Source: Anoxynatronum buryatiense
Lineage (GTDB): Bacteria > Bacillota > Clostridia > Peptostreptococcales > Tindalliaceae
Assembly (NCBI RefSeq): GCF_900182905.1
Contig: NZ_FXUF01000008.1
Span: 62,001-126,000, forward strand
Length of the DNA stretch: 64,000 nt
Direction of reading: 5' to 3'
Below are positions 44,344 through 53,407 of the stretch, one piece after another (the first letter of the stretch is position 1; the number at the start of each line of letters is the position of its first letter). The position numbers were made by a program, and so were the translations under genes. The notes beneath the pieces are model-generated. The model did no database searches, was not told where the DNA came from, and saw only the letters and a list, made by a program, of their open reading frames with translations.

Positions 44344-45003
44344 ATGGAAGCAGAAAATAAGATGAGTTTCTCCTTTCTCTTTAAAGTTTTCGGTCGTGCT
44401 TTTGACTGGTTTGAGGTGATTGTCCTGTCGCTGGGTGTTTTTTGCCTGGCCACGCTGGTGATTGTCAATGTGTTTGCCAGGACCTTTTTTATCAGCATCT
44501 ATTTTGTGGAAGAACTGACAGAACTGCTGGTGGTCCTCATCACCTTTGTGGGGGTCAGCTACGGCGTCCGAAAAGCGCGGCACATTCGAATGGGTGCGTT
44601 TTTTGACGCTATGAACCCCAAAATGCAAAAAGTGATGATCATTATCATCTGCACTATCAGTGCCGTGGTCATGTTTCTGCTGTCCAGCTATGCCTTTAGC
44701 TACATGAGCACTGCCCGAACCATGTCCCACCGCACGCCGGCTTTGCGGCTGCCCTACTGGACTTTTCTGGCCATTATCCCCCTGGGCTTCTTCTCTGCCG
44801 GGGTTCAGTATGTGCGAACCATCATTAAAAATCTGTCGGTGCCTGAGGTGTGGCTGTCTCCGGAACAACAGGGTGAATATGAGGCGGAGGAACTGCAGCA
44901 GCTGGCAGAAAAGTTTGAAGATATGGCGGAGGAAATGGTGGAGGAAATGAAGGAACACGAGGAAAATGCCGACAAATCAAGCCAGCATCCGCCCATGGCT
45001 TAA
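44344..45003 (+). CDS. dctQ: TRAP transporter small permease (DctQ)
   Basis: About 219 residues with four membrane helices (around VIVLSLGVFCLATLVIVNVFA, VEELTELLVVLITFVGVSYGV, IIIICTISAVVMFLLSSYAF, LPYWTFLAIIPLGFFSAGVQY) and a long acidic, glutamate-rich C-terminal tail unlike most DctQ proteins. AAAGGAGCG precedes the ATG at 44344. Confidence 0.92.
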   Translation: MEAENKMSFSFLFKVFGRAFDWFEVIVLSLGVFCLATLVIVNVFARTFFISIYFVEELTELLVVLITFVGVSYGVRKARHIRMGAFFDAMNPKMQKVMIIIICTISAVVMFLLSSYAFSYMSTARTMSHRTPALRLPYWTFLAIIPLGFFSAGVQYVRTIIKNLSVPEVWLSPEQQGEYEAEELQQLAEKFEDMAEEMVEEMKEHEENADKSSQHPPMA

Positions 45004-45018
45004 GAGAGAGGTGAGAAC

Positions 45019-46296
45019 ATGCTATTACTGGTAGGTACCATGATTACCAAACTGCTGTTGGGATTTCCCTTCATGGTTGTTTTGCTGGGATCTCTCATTC
45101 TCTATATTTACGTCAACATGCCCACTTTCAACATGAACGTCATCATTCAGCAGGTGGTCACCGGAATGATTCCGCCGTCACTGGTGGCGGTGCCCATGTT
45201 TATTCTGGCGGCCAATATCATTACAGCAGGACAGGCAGCCAAACGGCTGATTCGCATGGTGAAAGCTTTTTTGGGGCATATTCCCGGTGGGCTGGCCATT
45301 ACCACCAATGCCGCCTGCACCCTCTTTGGAGCCGTATCCGGATCAACCCAGGCCACTGTGGCAGCCATCGGCGGCACCATGCGGCCCATGCTGCTGGAAG
45401 CTGGTTACTCCAGTCCCTTCACTCTGGGACTCATCATCAATTCCAGTGATATTGCCTTCCTGATTCCCCCCAGCATAGGATTTATTGTCTACGGAGTTGT
45501 CACAGGCACCTCGGTGGGCAAATTGTTTCTGGCGGGAGTGGGGCCAGGACTGCTGATCTTTTTCATGTTTTCCATTTACTGTGTCTATTACTCCAAGAAA
45601 AACAACATCGGCGGTATTCCCAAGGCCGATCTCAAAGAGCGAAAGGATGCAGTGAAGGGCGGCATTCTGGTCATGGGATTTCCGGTGATTATCATTGGCG
45701 GTATCTATGGCGGCTTTTTCAGCCCCACAGAAGCGGCGGCTGTTTCGGTGCTGTACGCACTGATCCTTGAGGGAATCATCTACCGCACCATTCGTTTTGG
45801 AGATCTCATCGATCATTTTCTGCAAACGGGTGTGGTCACAGGAGTGGTGTTCATCCTGGTGGGGGCCGGCAGTGCCTTTTCATGGCTTCTCAGTTTTCTG
45901 CGTATCCCTCAAACATACCTGCCCCTGCTTTTTGGTGAAGATCCCTCATACCTCTACGTGATCTTCATTGTGGTGGCGGCCTACTTCATTGCCTGCATGT
46001 TTGTGGATCCCATTGTGGCCATTTATGTGCTGAGCCCCATCTTTGCACCTTATGTTATTCAGACCGGGGTCGATCCCATTCTGCTGGGAGTGCTGGTGGT
46101 ACTGCAGTGTGCCATTGGTTCGGCAACGCCCCCCTTTGGGTGCGATATTTTCACCGCTCAGCTGATTTTCAGAAGACCCTATTTGGAAATTATTCGCAAC
46201 ACACCACCGTTTATTGCCATTCTCATGCTGGCAACAGTCCTTTTGGTGCTTTTTCCTCAAATTGCCCTGTTCCTGCCCAACTCGGCACTCTTTTAA
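45019..46296 (+). CDS. dctM: TRAP transporter large permease (DctM)
   Basis: 425 residues, about twelve membrane helices. IPPSLVAVPMFILAANII, GAVSGSTQATVAAIGGTM and FLIPPSIGFIVYGVVTG are DctM hallmarks. With DctP and DctQ it forms a sodium-driven high-affinity importer. AGAGAGGTGAG precedes the ATG, 15 bases after dctQ. Confidence 0.95.
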   Translation: MLLLVGTMITKLLLGFPFMVVLLGSLILYIYVNMPTFNMNVIIQQVVTGMIPPSLVAVPMFILAANIITAGQAAKRLIRMVKAFLGHIPGGLAITTNAACTLFGAVSGSTQATVAAIGGTMRPMLLEAGYSSPFTLGLIINSSDIAFLIPPSIGFIVYGVVTGTSVGKLFLAGVGPGLLIFFMFSIYCVYYSKKNNIGGIPKADLKERKDAVKGGILVMGFPVIIIGGIYGGFFSPTEAAAVSVLYALILEGIIYRTIRFGDLIDHFLQTGVVTGVVFILVGAGSAFSWLLSFLRIPQTYLPLLFGEDPSYLYVIFIVVAAYFIACMFVDPIVAIYVLSPIFAPYVIQTGVDPILLGVLVVLQCAIGSATPPFGCDIFTAQLIFRRPYLEIIRNTPPFIAILMLATVLLVLFPQIALFLPNSALF

Positions 46297-46314
46297 GCGG
46301 CGGGAGGCGATGAG

Positions 46315-47046
46315 ATGATCTATCGAAAAAAACCGGGTCAGGTGAGCTACGGCGAAGCCATTGGCATTTTATTACTGGACAGTGAAGCCCCTTTCATTCC
46401 CGGAGATGTGGCCAATGCCACCACCTATCCTTTTCCCGTTCGCTTTCAACGGGTGCCGGGATTAACGGTGAAGCGCATTTTAAGCCATGATCTCTCGGCA
46501 CTTGATGAGGTGATGGCAGCAGCCAGAGAGCTGAAACGGGAAGGGGTGAGGGCGATTACCAGCGACTGCGGGTTCATGGCCCTCTACCAGCAGGCGTTGC
46601 GGGAAGAGCTGGATCTGCCGGTCTTTCTCTCCAGCCTGCTGCAGGTTCCCTTTCTGGCACACCTGATTCCGGACCAACATAAAATTGGTATTTTAACGGT
46701 TGACTCCAATGCGTTAACCTCGGCAGTGCTGGCTCTTTGCGGTGCCAACCTGGGTGAACGCATCTGTATGAAAGGCTTACAGCAGGCGCCTGCTTTTTCA
46801 TCGGCCTTCATTGAAGAAACCGGTTTGCTGGATGTCAAGCGGGTGGAAGAAGAGGTGGCGGCGGCTGCTGTGGCGCTGGTGAAAGAAGACCCGGCAGTGA
46901 AAATAATTCTCCTGGAATGCAGCGTACTGCCCCCCTATGCACCGGCGGTGCAGCGGGCGGTGGGACTGCCGGTTTTCGATTTTGTCACCATGATTCACTA
47001 CGTTTTTTCGGCAGTGGTACGTGAAGCAGACGGCAGATTTTTGTAG
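46315..47046 (+). CDS. Asp/Glu racemase-superfamily protein (EutA-like position)
   Basis: 243 residues. The two half-site cysteines expected of this superfamily lie in ITSDCGFMAL and LLECSVLPPY. The superfamily includes amino-acid and hydantoin racemases, maleate isomerase and arylmalonate decarboxylase. In known hydroxyectoine operons EutA is a member of this group and lies beside EutB, as here, so a EutA-like role is inferred; the sequence alone does not prove it. CGGGAGGCG precedes the ATG. Confidence 0.78.
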   Translation: MIYRKKPGQVSYGEAIGILLLDSEAPFIPGDVANATTYPFPVRFQRVPGLTVKRILSHDLSALDEVMAAARELKREGVRAITSDCGFMALYQQALREELDLPVFLSSLLQVPFLAHLIPDQHKIGILTVDSNALTSAVLALCGANLGERICMKGLQQAPAFSSAFIEETGLLDVKRVEEEVAAAAVALVKEDPAVKIILLECSVLPPYAPAVQRAVGLPVFDFVTMIHYVFSAVVREADGRFL

Positions 47047-47088
47047 AAAAGCGGATGGCAGTGACTACCAATAAGGAGGGAACAGAGG

Positions 47089-48264
47089 ATGGCGGTTTTT
47101 TCAAAAGAGGAGTATATGGAACGGGTGCGCCGGACCAAGGAAAAAATGAACGAATGGGGTATCGACCTGTTGTTCATTTCTCAGCCGGCCAATATGAACT
47201 ATCTGTCAGGATACGACGGTTGGAGCTTCTATGTGCACCAATGCCTGTTGGTTTCCCTGGAACAGGAGGAGCCGGTGTGGATCGGCCGGGGCATGGATGC
47301 CAATGCGGCGCGGCTCAACAGTATCCTGTCCCATGACAACATTCTGGAGTATGCAGATGATTATGTCCAGTCCACGGTGAAGCATCCCATGCATTACATG
47401 GCAGATGTGATTAAAAAGCGGGGCTGGGACAAAGGGCGCATCGGGGTGGAAATGGACCAGTTTTATTTCACCCACCGGGCCTATGTGGAGCTGGAAAAAT
47501 CCCTTCCCGACGCCACCTTTAAAGATGCCAATACCCTGGTGAACTGGGTGCGGGTGATCAAATCGGATGCAGAGATCGGGTTTATGAAAATTGCCGGTGA
47601 AATTGCCCACAATGTGATGACCGCCGCCCAGGAAGTCATCGCACCCGGTGTGCGGGAATGTGATGCCGCTTCGGCCATTGCAGCCGTTCAGTATCGGGGC
47701 ACCGCACAGCACAGCGGCGATTACCCGGCCATCGTGCCGCTGATGATGGCAGGAGAAGGAACCAAAACCCCCCACCTCACCTGGACAGAAAAACGATACG
47801 AGAATGAAGAAGCAGTGTTGCTGGAACTCTGCGGTGTTTACAAGCACTATCATGTTCCCATTGCCCGCACCATGTATCTGGGCCAGGAACCTCCGGCCCT
47901 GATGCGGGATACGGGAAAGACCGTGCTGGAAGGGCTGAGTGCTGCCCTGGACATGATTAAGCCTGGCGTAACCGCCGAAGAAATCGAAGCCACCTGGCGC
48001 AGGACCATCGAGAAAACAGGTCTGGTGAAAGAATCCCGCATCGGCTATTCCATCGGAGTGAATTATCCGCCAGACTGGGGCGAGCAAACCATCAGTGTCA
48101 GACCCGGTGATAAAACCGTTGTGCAGAAAAACATGGCCCTGCACCTGATTCCCGGGATCTGGCTGGATGATGTGGGCTTTGAGGTGGATGCCTCTTTCTA
48201 TGTGACAGACACGGGCATTCAGCATTTCTTTGATTATCCCCTGGAAATCTGCGTGAAGCGGTGA
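47089..48264 (+). CDS. doeA: Ectoine hydrolase-like M24-family protein
   Basis: 391 residues: creatinase-type N-domain and pita-bread C-domain. NMNYLSGYDGWSFYVHQ, VWIGRGMDANAARL and GYSIGVNYPPDWGE closely recall DoeA/EutD as I remember it; these open the ectoine ring to N-acetyl-diaminobutyrate. In the usual metal-ligand segment the aspartates are replaced (LELCGVYKHYHVPIARTM), so it is not a metal-dependent Xaa-Pro peptidase. AAGGAGGGAAC precedes the ATG. An alignment is needed to settle the assignment. Confidence 0.82.
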   Translation: MAVFSKEEYMERVRRTKEKMNEWGIDLLFISQPANMNYLSGYDGWSFYVHQCLLVSLEQEEPVWIGRGMDANAARLNSILSHDNILEYADDYVQSTVKHPMHYMADVIKKRGWDKGRIGVEMDQFYFTHRAYVELEKSLPDATFKDANTLVNWVRVIKSDAEIGFMKIAGEIAHNVMTAAQEVIAPGVRECDAASAIAAVQYRGTAQHSGDYPAIVPLMMAGEGTKTPHLTWTEKRYENEEAVLLELCGVYKHYHVPIARTMYLGQEPPALMRDTGKTVLEGLSAALDMIKPGVTAEEIEATWRRTIEKTGLVKESRIGYSIGVNYPPDWGEQTISVRPGDKTVVQKNMALHLIPGIWLDDVGFEVDASFYVTDTGIQHFFDYPLEICVKR

Positions 48265-48268
48265 CGCC

Positions 48269-49282
48269 ATGACTGTGCTTAAAAATACCCTGTTAAACTG
48301 GCGGTCATTGGAGTTGCAGCATGTACTGGCGGCACAGCGGCGTATCAGGGGAATCGTGTGGCAGACACCCCTGATTCCTGCACCACAGCTGACACAATCA
48401 GTGGAAGCGTTATCCATCCACTTAAAACTGGAATCCCTGCAATACACCGGGGCTTTCAAGTTGCGGGGCGCTGCCAATAAAATCATGGGACTCACGGAGG
48501 CTGAAAAACAGCGGGGCGTAATTACCTTCTCCACGGGAAACCATGGCCGTGCAGTGGCTTATGCGGCCCGGGAAGCCGGGGTAAAGGCAGTGGTATGCCT
48601 TTCGGAACATGTGCCGAAAAACCGGGTGGCCCTGGTGGAACAGCTGGGGGCAGTTGCAGAAGTCATGGGAAAATCCCAGGATGAGGCTGAAACCCATTAT
48701 GAGCATCTGATCAGGGAAAGAGGCTATGTGGCGGTGCCTCCTTTTGACGATCCGGCAGTCATTGCCGGCCAGGGCACGGTGGCGCTGGAAATGCTGACAG
48801 AACAACCGGAGCTGGATACTCTTCTGGTACCCCTGTCCGGCGGCGGTTTACTGGCGGGAACAGCCCTGGCGGCAAAAGCCATTAATCCCCAGATTCACAT
48901 CGTCGGTGTTTCCATTGACCGGTCACCGGCCATGCTGAAAAGTCTGAAGGCAGAAAAGCCGGTGGCCATTGAAGAACAGGAAACCCTGGCCGGATCACTG
49001 TTGGGAGGCATCGGCAGAGAAAATCACTACACCCTGCCGCTGATCCGCAAACTGGTGGATCAGCATGTGGTGGTGAAGGAAGAAGCCATTGCCGCCGGCA
49101 TGCGGTTTGCCCTCGAACATCACAGCCTGGTGATTGAAGGGGCGGCGGCTGTGGGAGTGGCGGCATTGCAACAGGGCCAGGTGGAAACCGCCGGCAGACG
49201 CATTGGCATCATTCTCAGCGGCAGCTGTGTGGAGCCTGAACAATACCTGGCACTGATGAAAGAAAACTTCAAGAAAATTTAA
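48269..49282 (+). CDS. eutB: Threonine dehydratase-like PLP enzyme (EutB-like)
   Basis: 337 residues of fold type II. The PLP lysine is in YTGAFKLRGAANKI, with STGNHGRAVAYAAREAG and the phosphate loop PLSGGGLLAG. Related enzymes are threonine/serine dehydratases; in hydroxyectoine operons EutB, with EutA and EutC, removes the hydroxyl group. It lacks the ACT domain of biosynthetic IlvA. It starts four bases after the M24 gene, so the two are tightly coupled. ridA follows, fitting the release of reactive enamines by a dehydratase. Confidence 0.82.
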   Translation: MTVLKNTLLNWRSLELQHVLAAQRRIRGIVWQTPLIPAPQLTQSVEALSIHLKLESLQYTGAFKLRGAANKIMGLTEAEKQRGVITFSTGNHGRAVAYAAREAGVKAVVCLSEHVPKNRVALVEQLGAVAEVMGKSQDEAETHYEHLIRERGYVAVPPFDDPAVIAGQGTVALEMLTEQPELDTLLVPLSGGGLLAGTALAAKAINPQIHIVGVSIDRSPAMLKSLKAEKPVAIEEQETLAGSLLGGIGRENHYTLPLIRKLVDQHVVVKEEAIAAGMRFALEHHSLVIEGAAAVGVAALQQGQVETAGRRIGIILSGSCVEPEQYLALMKENFKKI

Positions 49283-49333
49283 AAGCATTTTCAGGACAAT
49301 TTAAAAGCATTTCATGTAAGAAAGGGGCTTTTC

Positions 49334-49717
49334 ATGAACAAAAAAGCGATTCATCCATCAACGGCACCCCTGCCGGCAGGACCATACAACCATGCCATCA
49401 TCGCCAACGGCTTTGTGTTTGTCAGCGGTCAGACACCGGAATATCCGGGAACTGATGAAGTGGTGCCCGGCGGCATCAAAGAGCAGACCCATCAGGTAAT
49501 GAAAAATATTCAGGCCATTCTTGAGGCGGCCGGCAGCACCATGGCCGACATCGTAAAAGTCGATGTGCATTTGAAAGATCTGGCTGATTTTACGGAGTTC
49601 AACCAAGTCTACGGCCAGTACGTCTCTGAGCCCTATCCGGCCCGAATCACCGTGCAGAGCGTTCTTTTTGAAGATGTGCTGCTGGAGGTCAGTGTGACCG
49701 CTCTGGCCGGCGAATGA
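49334..49717 (+). CDS. ridA: RidA-family enamine/imine deaminase
   Basis: 127 residues. GPYNHAIIANGFVFVSGQTPEYP at the start and the catalytic arginine in YPARITVQ are typical of active RidA, which hydrolyses enamines formed by PLP dehydratases. It stands directly after the EutB-like gene. AAAGGGGC precedes the ATG. Confidence 0.93.
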   Translation: MNKKAIHPSTAPLPAGPYNHAIIANGFVFVSGQTPEYPGTDEVVPGGIKEQTHQVMKNIQAILEAAGSTMADIVKVDVHLKDLADFTEFNQVYGQYVSEPYPARITVQSVLFEDVLLEVSVTALAGE

Positions 49718-49723
49718 TTTCAC

Positions 49724-49749
49724 CTCCCCGGAAATCTCTTTCCGGGGAG
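49724..49749 (+). terminator. Hairpin at the end of the catabolic operon
   Basis: CTCCCCGGAAA and TTTCCGGGGAG form a perfect 11-bp stem with a 4-nt loop. There is no T tract, so it may be a processing or attenuating structure rather than a full terminator. Confidence 0.55.
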
Positions 49750-49777
49750 TACCCTTCTCTGGGAACGGGGATGAACA

Positions 49778-50695
49778 ATGATGCTGTCTGAAGAAAATAA
49801 AGGGTATCTGATGGTGGCGGCTGCCAGTGTGTTGTGGGGCACCATGGGAGTCAATGCCCAGTTTTTGTATGACAGAGGACTGGCAGCCAGCCACATCGTC
49901 TTTTGGAAGCTGGCCTTCGCCTTTCTCATCACAGCCGTCTGGATGATCTTCCGGCAGCCGGGTCTTATGGTCATCAGCCGCCGGGGACTGCTCATCACCA
50001 TGTTTATGGGATTTTACGGCCAGGCATGTTATAATGTCTTTATTTTCAACGCCATCGAATACACCGGCGTGGCCACGGCCACCATTCTGCTGTATACTTC
50101 TCCTGCATTTGTCATTCTCATGTCCCGGCTGCTGTTCAAAGAACTGCTGACCCCCCTGAAGCTGACGGCCCTGGTTCTCTGCACTGTCGGCACGGTGGTC
50201 ACCGTGACAGAGGGGCGGCTGGATCTTCTTGAAATCAACCGATACGGTGTTATGATGGGATTACTGGCAGGCTTCACTTTTGCCGTTAACACGGTGGCGG
50301 TGAAACACCTCACCCGCCGGTACAACCGCTGGACCCTGGGACTTTACTTTTTTGGATTCGGGGCGCTCTTTGCCATTCCTTTGTCTGACCCCCTGGGGGT
50401 GTTTGCCGTCAATCCGGAACCGGTGGTCTGGCTGGGATTGTTTCTTCAGGGTTTGCTTCCCACAGCCATGGGGTATGGGCTTTATATCCGCGCCTTTTCC
50501 CACGGTATTGAGGCCTCCAGGGCAGGGATCCTCACCACCCTTGAAATCATTGTGGCCGTAGGTGCGGCAGCGCTGCTGCTGGGTGACCGCCTGGGAGGCA
50601 TGAAGCTTCTGGGAATTATAATGGTGTTTTCGTCAGTGGTGATGGTACAGCCCAATCAGGCGCTTTGGAGTCGGTGGAAACGGCCGGCTGCCTGA
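49778..50695 (+). CDS. EamA/DMT-family transporter
   Basis: 305 residues with ten hydrophobic segments. MVAAASVLWGTMGVNAQFL and PTAMGYGLYIRAFSHGIEASRAGIL are typical of the family. It lies just beyond the hairpin that closes the catabolic operon; read-through could make it an exporter of an end product, but nothing in the sequence says so. The ribosome site (ACGGGGATG) is weak. Confidence 0.85.
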   Translation: MMLSEENKGYLMVAAASVLWGTMGVNAQFLYDRGLAASHIVFWKLAFAFLITAVWMIFRQPGLMVISRRGLLITMFMGFYGQACYNVFIFNAIEYTGVATATILLYTSPAFVILMSRLLFKELLTPLKLTALVLCTVGTVVTVTEGRLDLLEINRYGVMMGLLAGFTFAVNTVAVKHLTRRYNRWTLGLYFFGFGALFAIPLSDPLGVFAVNPEPVVWLGLFLQGLLPTAMGYGLYIRAFSHGIEASRAGILTTLEIIVAVGAAALLLGDRLGGMKLLGIIMVFSSVVMVQPNQALWSRWKRPAA

Positions 50696-50754
50696 AGTAT
50701 GCATGATGGATGGTTGACATGTGATGCACGGGAAGGGAAGGAGCGAAAAAATTT

Positions 50755-51297
50755 ATGACACAAGCAGTGGTGGAAAATCAACATATCCGCCTCAGACAAA
50801 CAGCGCCAGAAGACCTTGACTGGGTCATTGCAACAGAGCAGCACCCGGATAACCGGGAGTACGTGTATAACTGGCCACGAGAACGTCACCTGGCCGGCAT
50901 CGCCTCAGAGGATGAAAAACATTTCATGATCATGCGGGTGGAAGATGACTGCCCCGTTGGGTATGTCATTCTCTCGGGATTGGCCAGTGAGCATCAGGTG
51001 ATTTCCTTCGATCGAATTACCATTGCAGAAAAAGGCAGAGGTTATGGACGTCAAACCGTTCGACTGATTAAGCAGCTTTGCTTTGAAACCTACAAATGCC
51101 ACCGGTTGTGGTTGGATGTGTTTGATTTCAACCCCCGGGCCCGCCGGCTCTACGAATCGGAGGGATTTGTTTTTGAGGGAACCCTGCGGGAATGTAAGAA
51201 AAAAGGCGATGATTTTCTTTCCATGCACGTGTTGTCCATGTTGGAACGGGAGTATAGAGAATGGACACCTGTCGACGATTTTGCGACGGAGAGGTGA
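50755..51297 (+). CDS. RimJ/RimL-type GNAT acetyltransferase
   Basis: 180 residues. IRLRQTAPEDLDWVIATEQHPDN at the start, AEKGRGYGRQTVRLIKQLCF for acetyl-CoA binding and LDVFDFNPRARRLYESEGF near the end are GNAT hallmarks. The substrate is unknown. GGGAAGGAGCG precedes the ATG. Confidence 0.85.
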   Translation: MTQAVVENQHIRLRQTAPEDLDWVIATEQHPDNREYVYNWPRERHLAGIASEDEKHFMIMRVEDDCPVGYVILSGLASEHQVISFDRITIAEKGRGYGRQTVRLIKQLCFETYKCHRLWLDVFDFNPRARRLYESEGFVFEGTLRECKKKGDDFLSMHVLSMLEREYREWTPVDDFATER

Positions 51298-51387
51298 TAG
51301 GATCACTTTGGCCGACAAAAGCATGCTTCTGTCAAAAAAGCACAACGATTAAGATCGGGAAACATGAGACGTCGGCTGGCGAAAAAC

Positions 51388-51408
51388 GCGGGACGCTCTT
51401 GTTCCCGC
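51388..51408 (+). other. Small GC-rich hairpin
   Basis: GCGGGA and TCCCGC pair around a 9-nt loop with no T tract. It is the only structure seen between the GNAT gene and the fhs promoter. Confidence 0.35.
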
Positions 51409-51487
51409 CTGATGTCCGGAATGGATTGTGCTTTTTCTTTGGCAAAAGTGTCGAATTTTAAAAGTTTAGCTTGTGGCATTTTGACAA

Positions 51488-51516
51488 TTGACAAGGGACA
51501 ACGGGTATACTATGCT
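51488..51516 (+). promoter_or_regulatory. Sigma-A promoter of fhs
   Basis: TTGACA, 17 nt and TATGCT lie about 110 bases before fhs. A second TTGACA at 51481 pairs less well with TATACT (19 nt). GGTGTTCTGAATATT follows (51529-51543), similar to GGTGTTCTAATATT after the panB-like promoter. Confidence 0.65.
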
Positions 51517-51625
51517 AATGATTGAATTGGTGTTCTGAATATTATAAAAAAGCTTCTTCAGCCATTTTCACCAATAACCGCAGGCATGCGGATCATTGTA
51601 AAACGTTTACAAAAAAGGAGGATGT

Positions 51626-53305
51626 ATGATGAAAAGCGACATTCAGATTGCCCAGGAAGCAGTGCCAAAGGATATCCGGGAAATTGCGGGTAAACTGGGG
51701 TTGACGGAAGACCAGATTGACTTATACGGAAAGTACAAAGCCAAGGTGCACACTGATTTTCTGCAGGGTGAAACCAACGAAAAAAGCGCCAAGTTGATTT
51801 TAACCACTGCCATCAACCCCACACCGGCAGGTGAAGGTAAAACCACCACCACCATTGGGGTGGCTGATGCCTTGGCACGACTGGGCAAAAACACCATCGT
51901 CGCACTGAGAGAACCCTCACTGGGCCCTGTTTTCGGAGTTAAGGGCGGTGCCGCCGGCGGCGGATACGCTCAGGTGATTCCAATGGAAGACATCAACCTT
52001 CATTTCACCGGTGATCTTCATGCCATTGGTACAGCCAATAACCTGCTGGCTGCCATGATCGACAACCACATTCAGCAAGGCAATGCCCTGGGCATTGACA
52101 ACCGTAAAATCACCTGGAAACGGGCCATGGATATGAACGACCGGCAGCTGCGAAGCATGGTCAACGGCATGGGCGGCAAAGGAAACGGCGTGCCCCGTGA
52201 AGACGGCTTCGACATCACCGTTGCTTCTGAAGTCATGGCAGCCTTCTGCCTGGCCTCCACCCTCACAGACCTGAAAGAGCGCATCAGCCGTATGGTCATT
52301 GGTTATACCCGTGATGACAGACCCATCACTGCCGGCGACCTGAAAGCCGCAGGAGCCCTGACAGCCCTGCTGAAAGACGCCATCAAACCCAACCTGGTAC
52401 AAACCCTGGAAGGCACTCCCGCCTTCATTCATGGCGGCCCCTTCGCCAACATCGCCCACGGCTGCAACTCTCTGATGGCCACCCGTACCGCTATGCATTT
52501 TGCCGATTACGTGGTGACAGAAGCCGGTTTCGGAGCCGACCTGGGAGCTGAAAAATTCATTGATATCAAGTGCCGCATGGCCAATATCAAGCCAGACGCT
52601 GTCATCATCGTGGCCACCGTTCGTGCCCTGAAATCCCACGGCGGCGTGGCAAAGGCCGACCTGAACGAAGAAAATCTGGAAGCGCTTCAAAAAGGCCTGC
52701 CTAATCTGATGAAGCACGTGGAAAACATCACCCAGGTCTTTGGTCTGCCTGCCGTGGTAGCCATTAACCGGTTCCCCCTTGATACAGAAGCTGAGCTGGC
52801 AATGGTGCGGGAAGCCTGCAATGCTGCCGGCGTCAACGTGGCCCTTTCTGAAGTGTGGGCAAAAGGCGGCGAAGGCGGGGAAGAAGTAGCCAAAGAACTC
52901 CTCCGCCTCATGGAAGAAAATGATGGCAGCAACTTCAGCTATGCCTACGAAGTGGACCAGCCCATCATGAAAAAAATCGAAGCCATTGCCACCCGCGTTT
53001 ATGGTGCCAAAGACGTTGCCTTCTCAGGTGCTGCTGAAAAGGAAATTAAAAAACTGGAGAAACTGGGCTTCGGAAACCTGCCCATCTGCATGGCCAAAAC
53101 CCAGTACTCCCTGTCAGATGAACCCACCCTCATCGGCCGGCCGGAAGGCTTCACAGTCACCGTGCGCTCCATAAAAGTATCTGCCGGTGCCGGATTCCTG
53201 GTAGCCCTGACAGGCGATATCATGACCATGCCCGGACTGCCAAAGGTACCTTCTGCAGAGCATATCGATGTGGATGAAACCGGCAAAATTTCAGGCTTGT
53301 TCTAA
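51626..53305 (+). CDS. fhs: Formate--tetrahydrofolate ligase
   Basis: 559 residues, the normal length. The nucleotide loop [13 protein letters not shown] (residues 66-78) and [21 protein letters not shown] are diagnostic. It joins formate to THF with ATP, the first methyl-branch step in acetogens, or runs backwards to conserve energy in amino-acid and purine fermenters. AAAGGAGG precedes two adjacent ATGs (51626 and 51629); the second has the better spacing. folD follows after a terminator. Confidence 0.97.
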   Translation: MMKSDIQIAQEAVPKDIREIAGKLGLTEDQIDLYGKYKAKVHTDFLQGETNEKSAKLILTTAINPTPAGEGKTTTTIGVADALARLGKNTIVALREPSLGPVFGVKGGAAGGGYAQVIPMEDINLHFTGDLHAIGTANNLLAAMIDNHIQQGNALGIDNRKITWKRAMDMNDRQLRSMVNGMGGKGNGVPREDGFDITVASEVMAAFCLASTLTDLKERISRMVIGYTRDDRPITAGDLKAAGALTALLKDAIKPNLVQTLEGTPAFIHGGPFANIAHGCNSLMATRTAMHFADYVVTEAGFGADLGAEKFIDIKCRMANIKPDAVIIVATVRALKSHGGVAKADLNEENLEALQKGLPNLMKHVENITQVFGLPAVVAINRFPLDTEAELAMVREACNAAGVNVALSEVWAKGGEGGEEVAKELLRLMEENDGSNFSYAYEVDQPIMKKIEAIATRVYGAKDVAFSGAAEKEIKKLEKLGFGNLPICMAKTQYSLSDEPTLIGRPEGFTVTVRSIKVSAGAGFLVALTGDIMTMPGLPKVPSAEHIDVDETGKISGLF

Positions 53306-53325
53306 GCAATCGGAAATGAAAATGT

Positions 53326-53353
53326 AAAGCGGAGACACCAGTCTCCGCTTTTT
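53326..53353 (+). terminator. Intrinsic terminator between fhs and folD
   Basis: AAAGCGGAGAC and GTCTCCGCTTT enclose a 4-nt loop and run into T residues. It should reduce folD expression relative to fhs. Confidence 0.85.
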
Positions 53354-53407
53354 AACCATGAACAGGAAAATGCAAATGAACCGGAGGATGAAAAAAGGAG
53401 GATGACC

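Noticed and set aside
47089-48264. Standard Xaa-Pro aminopeptidase
   Set aside because: The fold fits, but the metal-binding aspartates are replaced and other stretches recall ectoine hydrolase.
47206-48534. 442-codon open frame on the minus strand
   Set aside because: It is antisense to the DoeA-like gene and the start of eutB; the plus-strand proteins have clear motifs and ribosome sites, and this frame has neither.
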